Shown: positions 14,153 through 14,241 of the stretch, piece after piece
Numbering within the stretch: position 1 is the stretch's first letter
Layout: the number at the start of each line of letters is the position of its first letter
DNA from: JBCCFW01 sp039029535
GTDB lineage: Bacteria; Acidobacteriota; JBCCFW01
Length of the DNA stretch: 14,241 nucleotides
Direction of reading: 5' to 3'
NCBI GenBank assembly: GCA_039029535.1
Contig: JBCCFW010000187.1
Location: 1 to 14,241, forward strand
Made by a program: the position numbers and the translations under genes
The notes under the pieces: generated by a model
Databases searched by the model: none
What the model was told of the DNA's origin: nothing
Seen by the model: only the letters and a program-made list of their open reading frames with translations

Positions 14153-14241
14153 GAAGAGAAGCATCCTGATTTTCGGAGCCATCGCCGGCGCCATCATCTT
14201 CGGCACGATGTGCCTCGGCTTCGTGATCGTCGGGCCGGAGG
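14077..14241. repeat. 48-bp perfect inverted repeat around a 69-bp spacer at the window edge
   Basis: Bases 14194-14241 are the exact reverse complement of 14077-14124. The spacer 14125-14193 holds a ribosome binding site, an ATG and about 14 codons, all oriented to the right. The arm runs to the last base of the window, so the repeat may be longer than seen. Confidence 0.95.
14151..14241 (+). CDS. N-terminal fragment of DUF4199 protein, cut by the window edge
   Basis: ATG at 14151 is preceded by a purine-rich GGGGAAAGGGA, the likely ribosome binding site, ending about 7 nt away. It encodes 30 codons starting MKRSILIFGAIAGAIIFGTM, a standard DUF4199 first helix, still open at base 14241. From 14194 on it is identical, base for base, to the minus-strand DUF4199 gene (48 bp). 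It is either the true start of that gene placed in reverse by a fold-back artefact, or the start of a second, divergent copy. Confidence 0.6.
   Translation, partial: MKRSILIFGAIAGAIIFGTMCLGFVIVGPE

Noticed and set aside
1..14241. CRISPR arrays, tRNA or rRNA genes, riboswitches
   Set aside because: I saw no regularly spaced direct repeats, no cloverleaf or rRNA-like stretches, and no conserved aptamer cores in any intergenic gap.

Overview
The window is 14,241 bp of GC-rich bacterial DNA with dense coding and mostly strong GC3 bias. It carries ten recognisable genes or gene parts. It looks like a chromosomal stretch of a free-living, aerobic or oxygen-tolerant bacterium with an export-rich proteome: a lipoprotein sulfatase with a YHYH domain, a Kp43-like subtilase, an SSS transporter beside a PhyH dioxygenase, and a DUF4199 protein. 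This mix is common in high-GC environmental lineages such as Planctomycetota, Myxococcota and relatives, but the sequence alone does not settle the phylum. Both ends cut through genes, so this is probably a whole contig.

Layout. (1) 1-1568 (+): the C-terminal two thirds of catalase-peroxidase KatG, closed by a clear intrinsic terminator. (2) 1805-5236 (+): a large secreted S8 serine protease with prosegment, catalytic domain, jelly-roll domain and an unrecognised Cys-containing C-terminal region. Its codon use is less GC-biased than that of its neighbours. (3) 5471-8152 (-): an HxlR-type regulator gene whose stop overlaps (GTGA) the start of a sulfatase-YHYH fusion lipoprotein. (4) 8236-10067 (+): an SDR oxidoreductase and an MDR-type quinone/alcohol oxidoreductase, overlapping by ATGA and divergent from the HxlR gene. 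A palindromic operator-like site lies between the two units and overlaps a consensus -35 and a candidate -10 for the regulator. (5) 10077-10130: a terminator hairpin shared with the end of a convergent DUF1801/YdeI-OmpD-associated gene (10092-10787, -). (6) 10812-10998: a 187-bp segment bounded by 19-bp near-perfect terminal inverted repeats, resembling a MITE. (7) 13613 down to 10997 (-): a likely operon with a possible tiny leader ORF, a DUF3311-like small membrane protein, an SSS symporter and a phytanoyl-CoA dioxygenase-like enzyme. (8) 13613-14241: a DUF4199 membrane protein whose 5' end is scrambled by a 48-bp perfect inverted repeat. Its apparent true N-terminus is present but points the other way, on the + strand at the window edge.

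How the genes may work together. The HxlR/SDR/MDR block looks like a redox or electrophile-responsive divergon, because the regulator has the N-terminal Cys used by redox-sensing HxlR proteins. The unusual part is that the regulator is translationally coupled to an exported sulfatase-YHYH protein rather than to a reductase. The SSS/DUF3311-like/PhyH block reads as uptake plus oxidation of an unknown organic substrate. The most irregular structure is the inverted repeat at the right edge, which is either a fold-back assembly or library artefact or an invertible start switch for DUF4199.
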